A DNA stretch of 64,000 nucleotides, from the NCBI RefSeq assembly GCF_014642855.1, contig NZ_BMJB01000001.1, positions 620,001 through 684,000 of the forward strand, read 5' to 3'. A model generated the notes under the pieces. The model was not told the DNA's origin and made no database searches. It was given only the letters and a program-made list of their open reading frames with translations. How positions within the stretch are numbered: the stretch's first letter is position 1; each line of letters opens with the position of its first letter. This stretch comes from Edaphobacter acidisoli (GTDB taxonomy: Bacteria; Acidobacteriota; Terriglobia; Terriglobales; Acidobacteriaceae). Of this stretch, positions 54,307-64,000 are shown piece by piece. A program made the translations under genes and the position numbers.

Positions 54307-55413
54307 ATGAGACTATTCCGAAGCGCTGTATTGGGTGCAGTTGTGGCGGCACTGTCGGCGTCGCCGCTGTTTGCAGATTTCTCTTACACAGAGACGACCC
54401 AGATTACTGGCGGCTCGATGCTGGGGCTGATGAAGATGGCCGGACATTTCAGCAGACAGGCGAGCAATGCAGGCCAGCCGGTGGTGTCTACGGTTTCGGT
54501 GAAGGGCAATCGCATGTCGCGGGTGAACCCTACTCAGATGGAGATTATCGATCTGGACGCAGAGACCATCACGATGATCGACCCGGTCAAGCGCGAGTAC
54601 ACGGTGGAGACGTTCGAGCAGATGAAGCAGCAGATCGAGGCCGCAGAGGCGAGGGCGCAGCAGGAGCAGCAGAAGGCTCCGGCGGCACAGCAACAACAGA
54701 CTTCGACGACGCAGGTGAAGTTTACGGTGCATGTGCGCAACACGGACCAGTCGAAGGATGTCTCGGGTTTACAGACGACGGAGTCCATCATGACGATGAA
54801 TGCCGATGCGACCGATACGCAGTCGGGCCAGACGGCGTCGATGGCGTTTACCAACGATATGTGGATGGCGCCTGAGGTCCCCGGGTACAGCGAGGTGGTG
54901 GACTTCTACCGCAGGTTTGCGGAGAAGATGGGTTCGGTGTTTGGCAACAGTGTCTTGAATCCCGCGATGCTGGCGCAGTATCGCGGCGCGGGCGACGGAC
55001 TGAAGCAGATGGCCGAGGAGATGTCGAAGCTGAAGGGTACCCCGATTGAGCAGGTGATGCGGATGGGAATGACGACGAATGGCCAGACGATTCCTGCTGC
55101 TTCGGAGGCCCCGCTGCCCGCGAGCAACGGGCCTGCGATGCCAGGTGCGGGCGATGTGGCGAAGGAGTCGGCCACTTCGGCTATTGCCAGCAAGCTGGGG
55201 GGCTTCGGTGGCCTGGGCGGGTTCGGACACAAGAAACAACAGGCCAGCCAGCAGCCGGATGCGAATGCAGGAGCAGATGCAACGCAGCCTCCTCCGTACA
55301 CGGTACTGCTCGAGTCCAATACTCAGTTGGGGAACTTTTCGCGCACGGTGAGCGATTCGGCATTTGCGGTTCCGGATGGTTTCAAGCAGGTCCCGGTGCG
55401 TGGGGTGAATTAG
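54307..55413 (+). CDS. exported protein of unknown function (possibly DUF4412-like)
   Basis: 368 residues from the ATG at 54307, which has GGGAGG five bases upstream; earlier in-frame ATGs do not. Signal peptide about 1-23 (AVLGAVVAALSASPLFA). The body (FSYTETTQITGGSMLGLMKM onward; VDLDAETITMIDPVKREYTV-like text) resembles DUF4412-type exported proteins. A Gln/Glu-rich coiled stretch is at about 100-130. Gly-rich GGFGGLGGFGHKKQ precedes the C-terminal beta segment. Ligand unknown. Confidence 0.7.
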   Translation: MRLFRSAVLGAVVAALSASPLFADFSYTETTQITGGSMLGLMKMAGHFSRQASNAGQPVVSTVSVKGNRMSRVNPTQMEIIDLDAETITMIDPVKREYTVETFEQMKQQIEAAEARAQQEQQKAPAAQQQQTSTTQVKFTVHVRNTDQSKDVSGLQTTESIMTMNADATDTQSGQTASMAFTNDMWMAPEVPGYSEVVDFYRRFAEKMGSVFGNSVLNPAMLAQYRGAGDGLKQMAEEMSKLKGTPIEQVMRMGMTTNGQTIPAASEAPLPASNGPAMPGAGDVAKESATSAIASKLGGFGGLGGFGHKKQQASQQPDANAGADATQPPPYTVLLESNTQLGNFSRTVSDSAFAVPDGFKQVPVRGVN

Positions 55414-55433
55414 AGCGATCGACTGTGCAGAAA

Positions 55434-55463
55434 AAAAGTCCCGGTTTGTGGCCGGGACTTTTG
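55434..55463. terminator. bidirectional intrinsic terminator
   Basis: AAAAGTCCCGG-TTTGTGG-CCGGGACTTTT. The stem is strong, flanked by A's and T's. It lies between two convergent genes, so it can serve both. Confidence 0.9.
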
Positions 55464-55524
55464 CTTTGCGCTTTGGTTTTGGAGAGCAGCGGAGATGGGT
55501 TCTTCTCCGCTGAACGTTGCTGCG

Positions 55525-57213
55525 TTACTTGGCATCTGGAGCAAAGGAGACGCCGCGGAGAACTTCTCCAAACCCGGCTTTGCGGATGCTGTGGAACTCT
55601 TCTTTCGCAGCCACGGTTGCATCGGTGTTGGAGAGGTTGTCGGTGACGGCGACGAGGCGGTTGGGATCGGCTCCCTGGTCTCCGCTGCCGCTGACGGTGG
55701 AGGTGATGCCGTAGAGCGTTACTCTGCCGTCGCAGTCGACTGTGCCGGTGATGTTGCGGATGCCATCTGCCGCAGGAGCCCAGGGAAGGTTCGTGGCCGA
55801 GTTGATTCCGGTTGGGTAGTTGTCGATGGTGTAGGGAACGCCGAGCTTCAGGTTAGCCTGCAGCGTGTAGACGTAGTTCCAGGTCTGCGTGGAAGAGTTG
55901 AATACCCACTTCTGGATGCCTGCAGTGGTTTCGGCGGCAGCGTGCGTGTAGAGATCGGTGCCGCCTGCATAGCCGTCGCCTTCATCCGCAACGTAGAGGG
56001 TGTTGGCGTTCGCAAACCAGAGACCAAAGGGGTAGGCGGCAGGATTGGCTGTTTTGGCTGGCGTCGTTGGAAATCCTGCGAGGATGCACATGTTGCTGGG
56101 CAGGCCGGATTTGGCGAGAGTTGAGGGATCGTAGGTAAGAGGAGCGATGGGAAGTGTGGCTCCGGGGGCCGGGACGCCGACGCCCTTCGGGCAGGCAGTG
56201 CCGGTGGTGTCGACGAAGTAGACCGTGTTGACGCCGTTGGAGCCGCTGCCTTTGGTGAGATAAACGACGTTGTTGAAGACGGTGAGGCCGCGGAAGTTGT
56301 CGTCCTTGCCGATCTTGTCAGCCTTGTCGCCGAGCAGCGTAATGGAGAAGCTGGCGAGCGGTGTTGGGGTCGCGGGTGTCTGGAAGCTCTCTGGAGCGTT
56401 GGCCGGTTCGATGAACTGCGTGCCTGCGCCGAGAACGACTCCGGCGGGTTGTGGGTTCGAGCCATTGCCTGCGTTGCCGGCGGTGTAGAAGACGTTGGCG
56501 CCATTGGTGTCGTTGTAGATGGCGGCCCGTCCGTTGTTTCCGTTATAGGCATTGGTCTCGGTGAAGGTGAATCTGCCATTGCGGTCAACCGTGGCTACGG
56601 CGCGGTAGATGTTGATCCCGACTGGATTAGTGGGATCGATGACGCCGGGCGTGTTGGAGTTGGAGACGTCGAGGGTGTTGATCGGAGCTACATATCCCAT
56701 GAAGGTGAGGAAGCGGTGGTCGGTCGAGAGATTCAGCGCGAGCTCTGATTTGGAGCTAAAGCTGGTGACGAGCTGGTCACTGTTTTCCTGTACATGCTTC
56801 TGAGAGCTGTTGGGAACTTCGAGGCTGTCGATGAGGAAACCGTTCGGGGTGATTTGGTCGAGAAAGATTTTGGAGGTGATGCCGAAGGACCCATCGACGG
56901 TGTCGTTATTGAAGACCTGAGGGTAGAGGCCGTTGTTGACGGCCGGAGCGCAGGGGCCGACGGTTTGAGCGCAGTTGGAGGGAAGAGGCTCGCCGACGGT
57001 TACGTTGGCTGCATTGTTGTCGTAGACGCTGCGGCTAACGACGAGATTTCCGGGATGGAAGTGCATGCTGTGGTCGTGGTCATTTCCGTGACCATGGTCG
57101 CGATCCTGCTGCGCGATACAGGGCGTTGCCGCAACGGCGGCTCCAAGGGTGAAGACGGCAAGACAAGTTGTGAGAGATTGCAGACGAGAGTGGGTCGAAC
57201 GGAAAAGTGTCAT
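55525..57213 (-). CDS. exported protein, probable beta-propeller, with His-rich N-terminus
   Basis: 562 residues. Signal peptide about 1-34 (AVFTLGAAVAATPCIAQ). Then a His/Asp-rich stretch (DHGHGNDHDHSMHFH, about 38-52) that could bind metal. The rest consists of repeated strands with Asn/Gly/Thr-rich loops (NGRFTFTETNAYNGNNGRAA; FANANTLYVADEGDGYAGGT; RLVAVTDNLSNTDATVA). These look like propeller blades. No named family is recognised. It is monocistronic. Confidence 0.68.
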   Translation of the reverse strand: MTLFRSTHSRLQSLTTCLAVFTLGAAVAATPCIAQQDRDHGHGNDHDHSMHFHPGNLVVSRSVYDNNAANVTVGEPLPSNCAQTVGPCAPAVNNGLYPQVFNNDTVDGSFGITSKIFLDQITPNGFLIDSLEVPNSSQKHVQENSDQLVTSFSSKSELALNLSTDHRFLTFMGYVAPINTLDVSNSNTPGVIDPTNPVGINIYRAVATVDRNGRFTFTETNAYNGNNGRAAIYNDTNGANVFYTAGNAGNGSNPQPAGVVLGAGTQFIEPANAPESFQTPATPTPLASFSITLLGDKADKIGKDDNFRGLTVFNNVVYLTKGSGSNGVNTVYFVDTTGTACPKGVGVPAPGATLPIAPLTYDPSTLAKSGLPSNMCILAGFPTTPAKTANPAAYPFGLWFANANTLYVADEGDGYAGGTDLYTHAAAETTAGIQKWVFNSSTQTWNYVYTLQANLKLGVPYTIDNYPTGINSATNLPWAPAADGIRNITGTVDCDGRVTLYGITSTVSGSGDQGADPNRLVAVTDNLSNTDATVAAKEEFHSIRKAGFGEVLRGVSFAPDAK

Positions 57214-57351
57214 GAATTCTCCTGGCAGAGGTGATCTTTTGTGGCCGGTTTCTGCAAGGAGGTTAGGAGATGTTCGTTATAACCATGTGAATTTACAGCG
57301 GAAAACCTGCTGGGCAGGGATCAACATGCCCGATGGATAGAAATCGAACTG

Positions 57352-59259
57352 CTAGTTCACGTGGAGAACGACGAGGGTCTCGTCGTCGAAGTGGTCCATG
57401 CCGGCCTGGAAGGCTTCAACGGCATCGAGTACCGACTTGACCGTAGAGGATGCGGTCGGGTTAGGAAGGGACGCAAGCGTCTTTTCCAGGCGGTCATTGC
57501 CGAACATATCGTGGTTGGCGTTTTCAGCATCGACGATGCCGTCGGAGAAGAAGACGATCTGGTCGCCGGGCTGCGTCGAGAAGGTGAACTCCTCGTACAC
57601 GGCCTGCGGGAAGAGGCCGAGGGGGAAGCCTTCGGCATTGATGGTGCGGACGCGCGGCCCGTTGGCAACGGAGATGGTTCCGGGGACAAAGAGCGGCTGC
57701 ACGGAGCCTGCGTTGGCGATCTGGAGCGTGCGATTGTTATCGTCCCACACGGCGAAGAGCATGGTGACGTATTGCGCGTCGAGCTTGCGTTCCTGGAGCT
57801 GATCGTTCAGCGCGGTGAGCATTGCCGCGGGCGAGAGGTGCTGCGGTGCGAGCGAACGCAGGATGCCGCTGACCAGCGCCGCGTAGAGCGCGGCCGGCGC
57901 AGCTTTGCCGCTGACGTCGCCGATGGCGAGCGCGATGCGGCCCTGGCCGTAGTCGAGGAAGTCGTAGAGGTCGCCGCCGATGGAGCGCGCGGCCAGGAAC
58001 TTTGCGGCGATCTCTGCGTTGGCAAGCTTCGGCGAACGGGTGGGCATCAGGCGAAGCTGGACCTTGCGCGCCATCTCCAGGTCGCTTTCCATGCGCTGTT
58101 CTTCGTCGGAGATGCGCTGGTAGAGTCGCGCGTTGGCGATGGAGATGGCGATCTGTGCGGCCAGCGTGGAGAGCGTGCGCTGGTGGTCTTCGTTGTAGTA
58201 GTTGACACGCGTGTGCTCGAGGTCGAGCACGCCGATAACCTTGCCCTTGTAGAGAAGCGGCGCGGCGAGCTCGGAGCGTGTCTCCGGGTTTGCCGCGATG
58301 TAGCGCGGGTCTTTGCGCGTGTCTGAAGAGACCAGCGGCTCGCGCTGCTGTGCCGCGAGTCCGATGATGCCCTGGCCGAGGGGGACGATGCGGTCGAGAG
58401 TGATGCGCTCGCCGTAACGAGAGCTGAAGCGGTGTTCGAGTTCTCCGGTGCGCTCGTTCAGGAGCAGGATGGAGAACATCTGGAAGTCGATGACGCGCTT
58501 GAGCAGGAGGCCGATGCGTTCGAGCAGGTCGTCGAGATCGAGGATGCTGGTGATCTCGCGCGAGATCTCGTTGAGCACAGCGAGGGTTTGTGCCTGGCGC
58601 GAGACGCGTGTGTAGAGGCGTGCGTTTTCAATGGCGATGGCCATGCGCGAGGCGACCAGCTCGATCAGATGTTGATGTTCGAGTGTGAAATAGCCGGCGG
58701 TTTCGGACTCGATGTCGAGCACGCCGATGACCTTGTTTTTGACGACGAGAGGGACGGCAAGCTCGGAGCGGACGTTAGGGTTCGCATTGATGTAATGCTC
58801 GACCTCGGTCACATCTTCGACCAGAATGGACTGGCGCAGGAGCGCGGCCTGGCCGACGATGCCGCGGCCCATCTTGACGCGCATGCGCTCGACCTCGGGC
58901 GTGTGGCCGACCTGGAACCTCATACGCAGGTCCTGCGCGCGCTCGTTGATGAGCAGGATAGCGAAGATGCGGTAGTCGATGACGGCGCGGACGAGGTCTG
59001 CGACGCGGTGCATCAGGGTGTTGAGATCGAGTGTGGCGTTGAGCGCGTCGGCGAGGGTGCGGAGAAAGTCGACCTGGAGCGGCTCGACGCGGATCTTCGG
59101 GTCGGAGGCGTGCGGGTGAAAGAGCGATTTGGATGCGGTGGGGCGATAGTCGCCCTCAAAGTGTTCTCCTGACTGCCGAGCATCCGAGGGCGTGGACGCC
59201 GACGTGGGCGTGTCTTTGCCGTCTGGTTTGGAACTCGGAGATTTGATGGGAGATGGCAT
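57352..59259 (-). CDS. GAF-GAF-PP2C (RsbU-like) sensor phosphatase
   Basis: About 635 residues from ATG 59259, where the protein text becomes ordinary; the frame is open to 59346. A Ser/Pro/Lys-rich N-terminus is followed by two GAF domains: about 95-235 (ALNATLDLNTLMHRVADLVR) and about 255-400 (EISREITSILDLDDLLERIG). Each has an ELAVPL or ELAAPL strand. The PP2C-type (SpoIIE/RsbU) domain is about 420-630: GGDLYDFLDYGQGRIALAIG, DQIVFFSDGIVDAEN. It should dephosphorylate an anti-anti-sigma partner in response to a GAF ligand. The partner is not in the window. Confidence 0.9.
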   Translation of the reverse strand: MPSPIKSPSSKPDGKDTPTSASTPSDARQSGEHFEGDYRPTASKSLFHPHASDPKIRVEPLQVDFLRTLADALNATLDLNTLMHRVADLVRAVIDYRIFAILLINERAQDLRMRFQVGHTPEVERMRVKMGRGIVGQAALLRQSILVEDVTEVEHYINANPNVRSELAVPLVVKNKVIGVLDIESETAGYFTLEHQHLIELVASRMAIAIENARLYTRVSRQAQTLAVLNEISREITSILDLDDLLERIGLLLKRVIDFQMFSILLLNERTGELEHRFSSRYGERITLDRIVPLGQGIIGLAAQQREPLVSSDTRKDPRYIAANPETRSELAAPLLYKGKVIGVLDLEHTRVNYYNEDHQRTLSTLAAQIAISIANARLYQRISDEEQRMESDLEMARKVQLRLMPTRSPKLANAEIAAKFLAARSIGGDLYDFLDYGQGRIALAIGDVSGKAAPAALYAALVSGILRSLAPQHLSPAAMLTALNDQLQERKLDAQYVTMLFAVWDDNNRTLQIANAGSVQPLFVPGTISVANGPRVRTINAEGFPLGLFPQAVYEEFTFSTQPGDQIVFFSDGIVDAENANHDMFGNDRLEKTLASLPNPTASSTVKSVLDAVEAFQAGMDHFDDETLVVLHVN

Positions 59260-59382
59260 TCTGCGCTCGCGAATGATATTACCGGTTGCGCTGCTGGTTT
59301 GGGGAGTGTCCGGATAGCCTCGTGGAGTATTCCGCGCGGCACACAACGTGATTTTTCTTCCCGGTTGCTCCGCTCCCGCTCT

Positions 59383-60144
59383 TCAGGCAGTCGTCAGTTC
59401 AGAGATGATCTTCACGCTGGCGCTGGCACCGATGCGAGAGGCCCCGGCGCGGAGCATCGCGGTGGCGTCGTCGAGTGAACGAATCCCGCCGGCAGCTTTC
59501 ACTCCGGCGCGGTTTCCTGCCGTGCCGCGAAGCAGCGCAATGTCATCGGCTGTAGCTCCGCCGGTGGAGAAGCCGGTGCTTGTTTGCAGGAAGTCTGCTC
59601 CAGCGCTCAGGGCGATCTCGGCCGCGCGCAGCTTCTCTTCAAAGGTCAGCAGGCAGGTTTCGAGGATGACTTTGACGGTGGCTCCGTTTGCGTGCGCGCG
59701 CTCGACGACGGCGCGAATGTCCTGACGCACGGCTTCATAGTCGGCGGACTGGCCGGACTTGAGCATCCCGATCAGCGGAACGAAGTCGATGTCGCGCGCA
59801 CCGAGCTTGACCACCTCGGCAGCTTCGGCGAGCTTGGTGCCGGGCAGCGATGCACCGAGCGGGAAGCCGATGACGACACCAACGGGGATGCCAGTGCCTT
59901 GCAGGGCAGCCGCTGCGAGCGGCACCCAGGCAGGGTTGACCGTGGCCGAAGCGAAGCGGTGGTGCGCGGCTTCGTGGCAGAGCTGCAATACCTGTGAGCG
60001 GGTCGCGTCAGGTTTGAGCAGCGAGTGGTCAAGAATGGCCGCGAGATTCTGCGCCGAAGAAAGACTGTGGGTAGCGAAGGCCTGGGAGTCGAAGTGCTCG
60101 GGGCCGTTGGCCTGCGGTTCTGAGATGGTAAGAGTGCTCAACAA
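59383..60144 (-). CDS. deoC: deoxyribose-phosphate aldolase DeoC
   Basis: 253 residues. It cleaves 2-deoxyribose-5-phosphate to glyceraldehyde-3-phosphate and acetaldehyde. Family text includes LDHSLLKPDATRSQVLQLC, IDFVPLIGMLKSG, the Lys in NGATVKVILETCLL and the Schiff-base Lys in NRAGVKAAGGIRSL. TTG at 60144 lies three bases from AAGGAG; the next TTG (60141) has better spacing and may be the true start. It may work with hpt just upstream in nucleoside salvage. Confidence 0.93.
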   Translation of the reverse strand: MLSTLTISEPQANGPEHFDSQAFATHSLSSAQNLAAILDHSLLKPDATRSQVLQLCHEAAHHRFASATVNPAWVPLAAAALQGTGIPVGVVIGFPLGASLPGTKLAEAAEVVKLGARDIDFVPLIGMLKSGQSADYEAVRQDIRAVVERAHANGATVKVILETCLLTFEEKLRAAEIALSAGADFLQTSTGFSTGGATADDIALLRGTAGNRAGVKAAGGIRSLDDATAMLRAGASRIGASASVKIISELTTA

Positions 60145-60272
60145 ATGCTCCTTCGGCGGTGGGGAGAGATCGCCGATACCTCATCTATGATACTGCCGCG
60201 CAGGCAAATCGGTACGCTCTTGGAGGCGGCGGTATCTTATTCGATTAATGTGGGTTGTGCAGTGCGTGCGCC

Positions 60273-60839
60273 CTAGTGCCCGGGAGTGTCTTCGGGGAAG
60301 AGACGGATGTCGTCGACGTTGCGGTAGCGCTCAGCGAAATCCATGCCGTAGCCGATGACGAACTGGTTGGGGATGCTGAAGCCAACGTAGTCGGCTTCGA
60401 TGGGAACGAGGCGGCGCGAGGGCTTGTCGAGACAGGTGGCGATCTTGAGCGAGGCCGGTTTGTGCTGGAGCATCAGGCCGCGCAGGTAGCTGAGCGTGAG
60501 GCCGGTGTCGAGGATGTCTTCGACGAGGATGACGTTCTTGTTCTCGATGGGATTGTCGATGTCTTTGATGAGCTTGACGGCGCCGGAGCTGACGCGCGCG
60601 CGGCCGTAGCTGGAGACGGCAACGAAGTCGAAGGTCGCATCGACCGTGATGGCGCGGGCGAGGTCGGAGAGAAAGATGGCCGCGCCCTTGAGCACGCCGA
60701 TCAGCACGATGTCCTTGCCTGCATAATCCGCGGAGATCTGCTGGCCTAGCGCGTGGACGCGGTCGGCGATCTGAGCTTTGGTGAAGAGGATATCCATGCC
60801 TGCGGCGGGGGGAAACGTGGGGGCGGTCGTGGTGGCCAT
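60273..60839 (-). CDS. hpt: hypoxanthine(-guanine) phosphoribosyltransferase
   Basis: 188 residues. PRPP-binding motif VILVEDILDTGLTL (about 105-118), ADYAGKDIVLIGVLKGAAIF earlier, and DYVGFSIPNQFVIGYGMDFA near the end. It salvages hypoxanthine and guanine. Start ATG 60839; 66 bases to the divergent lgt. deoC follows after 128 bases on the same strand. Confidence 0.93.
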   Translation of the reverse strand: MATTTAPTFPPAAGMDILFTKAQIADRVHALGQQISADYAGKDIVLIGVLKGAAIFLSDLARAITVDATFDFVAVSSYGRARVSSGAVKLIKDIDNPIENKNVILVEDILDTGLTLSYLRGLMLQHKPASLKIATCLDKPSRRLVPIEADYVGFSIPNQFVIGYGMDFAERYRNVDDIRLFPEDTPGH

Positions 60840-60905
60840 AGTGGACAGCGTAGCGCGAACGGGGCTGTGAGGGAAAGGCCGCTATACTTGATAGAAGCGA
60901 GGACT

Positions 60906-61766
60906 ATGTTTCCCTATATCAATTTAGGCCCACTGCACCTGGGCACGTTTGGGCTGCTGTTGTGGCTGGCCGCTGTGATTGCGACTGTCGTGCTGCACAA
61001 AAACTTCGTCCGCAAGGGCGTGGACGCGGATGCGCTGACGGTTGTGGCGTTTGTCGTGATTGCAGGTGTGATTGGCGCGAAGACATGGCATGAGTTGCAG
61101 AGTATCCCCGACCTGAAGGTGGCGATGCGCGAGATTGCCGCTCCGGGGTGGTCGCATCCTCTGGATGTGGTGGCGGGCTTTCTGCATTGGTTTCAAGCCG
61201 GGTTTGCGTGGTTTGGCGGGTTGCTGGCCGGGATCATTGTGCTGATGTGGTCGGGCGTGCAGGCAAAGCCGGAGGGGCTGCGTGGCTGGCTGGCTGGTGT
61301 GCGGATGCTGGATCTGGCCGCGCCGGCAGCGGCGATTGGCTACGGCGTTGGGCGCATCGGCTGCCTGACCTCGGGCGACGGGGACTATGGCATCAAGACA
61401 ACGCTGCCGTGGGGTGTCCACATGCGGCCAGATGCGCTGGTGCCGACGAAGGACCTGGTGCAGCCGACGCCGGTGTATGAGTTTCTGTTTGCGCTGGTGC
61501 TGGCGTGGATTCTGTGGCAGCTTGGTCGCAAGTACCGGCCGGTTGGCTGGTTGACTGGGTTGTATCTGGTGCTGAGTGGGATCGGGCGGTTTCTGGTGGA
61601 GTTTGTCAGGATTAATCCGAAGCTTTACTTCGGCATGAGCAATGCGCAGGTGGCCGCGCTGGCTTCGGCGGTCGTCGGTGTTGTGGTGATGCTGGTGGCC
61701 GGGATGCGGAAGGATGATTCGGCTGCCAAGATTGAGGCTGGCTCGACGCAGAAGGCAGTGCACTGA
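60906..61766 (+). CDS. lgt: prolipoprotein diacylglyceryl transferase Lgt
   Basis: 286 residues with about seven membrane segments. Motifs: the catalytic-His-bearing segment before FAWFGGLLAGI, GRIGCLTSGDGDYG (the Lgt signature Arg/Asn-type motif with Gly-Asp), and GIGRFLVEFVRINP. It attaches diacylglycerol to lipoprotein Cys. ATG at 60906 follows AGGA by two to three bases. The open frame extends upstream to 60753 inside hpt antisense and is rejected. Confidence 0.93.
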   Translation: MFPYINLGPLHLGTFGLLLWLAAVIATVVLHKNFVRKGVDADALTVVAFVVIAGVIGAKTWHELQSIPDLKVAMREIAAPGWSHPLDVVAGFLHWFQAGFAWFGGLLAGIIVLMWSGVQAKPEGLRGWLAGVRMLDLAAPAAAIGYGVGRIGCLTSGDGDYGIKTTLPWGVHMRPDALVPTKDLVQPTPVYEFLFALVLAWILWQLGRKYRPVGWLTGLYLVLSGIGRFLVEFVRINPKLYFGMSNAQVAALASAVVGVVVMLVAGMRKDDSAAKIEAGSTQKAVH

Positions 61767-61885
61767 CGGCTCAACTGCTAAGCTCTCTTCGAAATTCTCG
61801 AATCTTGATTAAAAGCAGATTCTCCCGCGCGCGGAAGGAAGACAACTAAAGTGAGTGCTGCGGTTGGAAGTGGGATCAGTAAAAG

Positions 61886-62299
61886 CTACTGCGGAAGGAA
61901 GCTCGCGCCAACGCTCGCTGTGGACGCCACGGAAGAGGATGGAGCATTGGTGGCAGTGGAGTCCTGCGAGGGGCCAAGGCCGAGCTTGATGATGGCGCGG
62001 GAGTCGGGGACGAGCTTGGTCTGCCAGCCATTGTCGGACTGGAATTTCTGCATGGCCGCCTGCGTGGTGGTATCCCAGTGTCCGGATGCCTGCGTACCGG
62101 TGAGGTAGCCGGTCTTCACGAGCGCGGCCTGAATCTGAGTGGCGCGCTGATCGTCAATTGAGCGCTGACCGGTCGGACCGGAGTGCCTTCTGAGATGAAT
62201 GTTGCGCAGGGAGTGGTGGCGGTGGTGGGTGGCCGCTACAGCAGGGAGAGACAGGGAAAGGATGAGAGCAGAGCCCAGGAAAAGCCGACCAGACCGCAT
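61886..62299 (-). CDS. exported peptidoglycan-binding-domain protein
   Basis: 137 residues. Signal peptide about 1-23 (LFLGSALILSLSLPAVA). A His/Arg-rich stretch (HHRHHSLRNIHLRRH) follows. The PG_binding_1 domain is at about 50-105: DDQRATQIQAALVKTGYLTG, HWDTTTQAAMQKFQSDNGWQ. A Ser/Thr/Ala tail ends the protein. Only the wall-binding module is present; no hydrolase domain. Confidence 0.83.
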   Translation of the reverse strand: MRSGRLFLGSALILSLSLPAVAATHHRHHSLRNIHLRRHSGPTGQRSIDDQRATQIQAALVKTGYLTGTQASGHWDTTTQAAMQKFQSDNGWQTKLVPDSRAIIKLGLGPSQDSTATNAPSSSVASTASVGASFLPQ

Positions 62300-62557
62300 G
62301 TGAACAGCACCTCAGAGTAAAGTGACGCTTCAGTGAATAAACTTCCGAGGAAGCACCCAGTCAGGGTATCTCGAAAGTAACGTTTATTACAACCGGAAGT
62401 TGGTGTGCGAGATACGACTTTTGGGGGAAGTCCTACCACTCTTATAGAGACGTCTGTCTGAAAGAAAAGTTTGCCGACGACTAACTCCTAATGGATATCG
62501 AGTTACCTAAAGAGGCGACCTCAGGCTCTTTATCCAGCATTTTGTCGTGCCATGAAA
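62300..62557. promoter_or_regulatory. gene-free leader with an inverted repeat
   Basis: Upstream of the peptidoglycan-binding gene and downstream of degP/Q. GTATCTCG (62366-62373) and CGAGATAC (62408-62415) form an inverted repeat around 34 bases. No gene is seen. It may be an operator or a structured leader. Confidence 0.4.
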
Positions 62558-62597
62558 GCGAAAAATCCCACGCCTTTGCCGGTGCGGGATTTTTCGC
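62558..62597 (-). terminator. intrinsic terminator after the DegP/Q-like gene
   Basis: GCGAAAAATCCCACG pairs with GTGCGGGATTTTTCGC (one bulge). The minus-strand copy carries the T-run. It lies 22 bases after the protease stop. Confidence 0.85.
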
Positions 62598-62618
62598 GCT
62601 TCTGAGTGTTCGACGGTT

Positions 62619-64000
<1,382 letters not shown>

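Overview
The window looks like chromosome from an Acidobacteriota, most likely class Terriglobia (Granulicella/Edaphobacter/Terriglobus type). This is an inference from gene content: Oar-like TonB receptors with a carboxypeptidase-regulatory N-terminus, tandem DUF507 genes, hopanoid genes hpnC/D/E and hpnJ, a futalosine-pathway menaquinone gene, a GH51 arabinofuranosidase and GC-rich DNA. No rRNA is present to fix the taxon. There are about 52 intact protein genes, three gene remnants, four tRNAs and several intrinsic terminators. I see no CRISPR array and no intact insertion sequence.

Layout. (1) 1-6.44 kb is accessory and decayed: the start of a DJ-1/PfpI gene, a beta-carbonic anhydrase, a GlxA-type regulator, then an N-truncated FAD oxidoreductase and an N-truncated TonB receptor abutting head to head, then a broken tyrosine integrase beside the initiator tRNA-Met gene. 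It reads as the scar of an integrated element. (2) 6.5-10.2 kb: a BON/glycine-zipper exported protein and a PpiD-like foldase. (3) 10.3-18.3 kb: a six-gene minus-strand operon for reductive pyrimidine catabolism: N-carbamoyl-beta-alanine amidohydrolase, PreT, PreA, dihydropyrimidinase, an NCS1 nucleobase transporter and a CoA-acylating semialdehyde dehydrogenase. (4) 18.4-21 kb: tRNA-Lys, mqnD, bioY, an unlisted 42-residue membrane peptide ahead of bioY, and a divergent ftsB-like gene. (5) 21.4-26.6 kb: a full-length TonB receptor convergent with a secreted GH51 enzyme. (6) 27.1-28 kb: a SCO1-like copper protein flanked by dispersed repeats.

(7) 28.1-39.1 kb is a lipid/envelope region. A tight operon mlaE-mlaF-DUF302-DUF218 runs divergently from an overlapping operon (Zn-dehydrogenase)-hpnC-hpnD-hpnE that makes squalene. 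Facing it is vapB-vapC coupled by stop/start overlaps to two half-size DMT/SMR-type transporter genes. An LprI-like gene and hpnJ (hopanoid side-chain radical SAM) follow. (8) 39.2-42.9 kb: an adaptor-TPR-TolC export operon without its pump. (9) 43-46.2 kb: recJ, an unknown gene, two DUF507 genes and two tRNA-Glu genes. (10) 46.3-49.7 kb: a large exported protein with a duplicated domain, a DUF4440 protein and a zinc-ribbon membrane protein. (11) 49.7-54.1 kb: miaB, a bifunctional-nuclease-family gene, a GT9 glycosyltransferase and aroA. (12) 54.3-64 kb: two exported proteins of unknown role, a GAF-GAF-PP2C phosphatase, deoC, hpt, lgt, a peptidoglycan-binding protein and a partial DegP/Q protease.

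Candidates most worth pursuing are the vapBC/half-transporter operon, the lipid-transport operon facing hpnCDE, the small peptide before bioY, the pump-less export operon and the duplicated-domain exported protein. All functional links between neighbours are inferences from gene order.
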